This document shows positions 62,708 through 64,000 of a DNA stretch of 64,000 nucleotides, in pieces (the first letter of the stretch is position 1; each line of letters begins with the position of its first letter). The stretch is from Toxonevra muliebris (Eukaryota > Arthropoda > Insecta > Diptera > Pallopteridae). The stretch spans positions 18,960,878-19,024,877 of the forward strand of contig OY829326.1 in NCBI GenBank assembly GCA_963691655.1, written 5' to 3'. The notes beneath the pieces were generated by a model. It did no database searches, had not been told where the DNA came from, and worked only from the letters and a program-made list of their open reading frames with translations. A program made the translations under genes and the position numbers.

Positions 62708-64000
62708 GACATTTTTGAGGAGTAGCAAGGAATTTTTGTCTACTTAAAAAACTAGATATGAGACCTTCTCGGTCACAGAACATTGGTCTATATGTGTATA
62801 TAGAAAAAGAGCGAAAAAGTCCACTTTGAAAAAAGTTCGAAATTTGCGATTCAAATGGAATGATGTAAAAAACAATAATTTATATTTTACTGAATCTTAT
62901 ATAAAACTCTTACAGTTTACTGTTTTGAAATCGTTTGTATAAAATAAAGCTTAAATTCTTCAGAAATTTATAAAATCATTAAGAGTTTCACTCATACGTC
63001 CTGTAGTACCAAAGAGTGAAGGAAGGAGACACATATATATATACCTAAGTACCTATGTAAATGTGTTTATGAGTTTTCTCAATAAATTTTTTCAAGAAAT
63101 CAGAAGATAAAACGAAATTATGAAAACTGCTATATATTTTATGGTGTTATTTAAATTTGTTAGAAGACCTGATTGAGTGAAAATCATTGAAAGCGGATGA
63201 AAGTAATTCAGAGTAGAACTAGCAACCTAAAACCTCTAATAAAATTGGAAAATAAAACAAAAAGTTGACTATTTTAACTAATTTTTCCTAAATCTGCTAT
63301 ATATTTTTAAGAGCTGTAGTTGCTGTAGGAGTATAAAGATTTTGATCTCGCTACAGCTTAAGCTTGTTAATTGAGCTTGCAGTTTTTGACAAGATGGTCT
63401 GACTGCTGTATCGTTGGAGATATCAGTCGATCTGCGTGCTATTGATGTAGTCTTGTGATTTATGCAGAACCGCTGCTAGACTAGTAAATAATCGAAGTGG
63501 CGAAAGAGCACACAAATTATGCTTGACATACAAAATTCGGTACATTTTTAGCTTAGAAGTGTACAAGTTCAAATCAGGTCATCAACATATATATGTATTT
63601 ACTATTTCCGTTCCCCTTTCCTTTTCCTATTTGACTGCTTCTCATTCGTATATACGTATTGCTAAATTAAATTAACACAAAGCGATGACGCTAATCAAGA
63701 GAAAGCTGACAATGACGCTGATGCCGCATACATTAACACTGATAAGCTTATTTGCAATAGCAGCAGCGGTAGTTTGAGCGCCATGTATTGATGCTGATGG
63801 CGTGTGTTAACAAATACTACAATAAAATCTGTGCACATACATACAAAATAACATAGACGCATATACACACACGCACACAACAACAGCCGCCGAACCCGCT
63901 TCACTTGTGAATCACAGCATGTGAAGTGAAAATTCGAGAAATAAAGAAAATCAAAGAAACCTCCAAATAAAGTTAATACAGCATAAGGATTCAAAATCCT
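62708..64000. other. Non-coding stretch to window end
   Basis: AT-rich. A slightly more complex patch lies at about 63680-63810 without a supported reading frame. No further exon of the NOS1AP-like gene is seen before the window ends. Confidence 0.45.

Noticed and set aside
1..64000. Prokaryote-type systems (CRISPR, phage defence, operons, riboswitches)
   Set aside because: Spliced exon, fly transposons and base composition show an animal genome; no spaced identical repeats or tightly packed genes are present.

Overview
The window is eukaryotic and almost certainly from a fly (schizophoran dipteran, possibly tephritid-like). The sequence is AT-rich with few open frames. Simple repeats are common, and degraded insect transposons (Tc1/mariner, piggyBac, hAT, foldback, LINE, SINE) are scattered through it. 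Nothing looks bacterial: no operons, no CRISPR, no ribosome-binding sites. I cannot name the species from sequence alone.

I can support only one host coding segment, a 72-nt exon at 54255-54326 on the + strand. It has clean AG and GTAAGT splice borders and encodes 24 residues of the phosphotyrosine-binding domain of a NOS1AP/CAPON-type adaptor. The simplest reading is that most or all of the window is intron of this gene: at least 54 kb upstream of the exon and at least 9.6 kb downstream. I found no other exon of it here.

The rest is intron-like DNA carrying transposon debris, in order: a Tc1/mariner-type element (1499-2351); a tiny TAA-flanked MITE (2727-2834); an internally deleted mariner (6989-7811); a LINE RNase H remnant (about 11230-12110); a 12-bp minisatellite (about 16505-16700); two DNA-transposon-like insertions in one repeat-rich stretch (19308-19997 and 20342-21107); a second decayed mariner (about 23759-24835); a long-armed inverted-repeat element (29503-30415); two more LINE remnants (about 39480-39640 and 41166-42050); a foldback element whose arms are 40-bp tandem units (48355-49685); a TA-flanked MITE (52242-52556); a decayed piggyBac with a second MITE inside its coding region (55784-57837, nested 56443-56752); a non-autonomous hAT with an exact 8-bp target duplication (59143-60484); and a composite SINE with two tRNA-like modules and a perfect 12-bp target duplication (62240-62695).

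No transposase or reverse transcriptase here is intact. The genes do not work together as a system: the window is a large intron that has collected many insertions. Most open frames of 60-120 codons are chance or antisense shadows. The longest, 164 codons on the minus strand at 41412-41906, lies antisense to a dead LINE.
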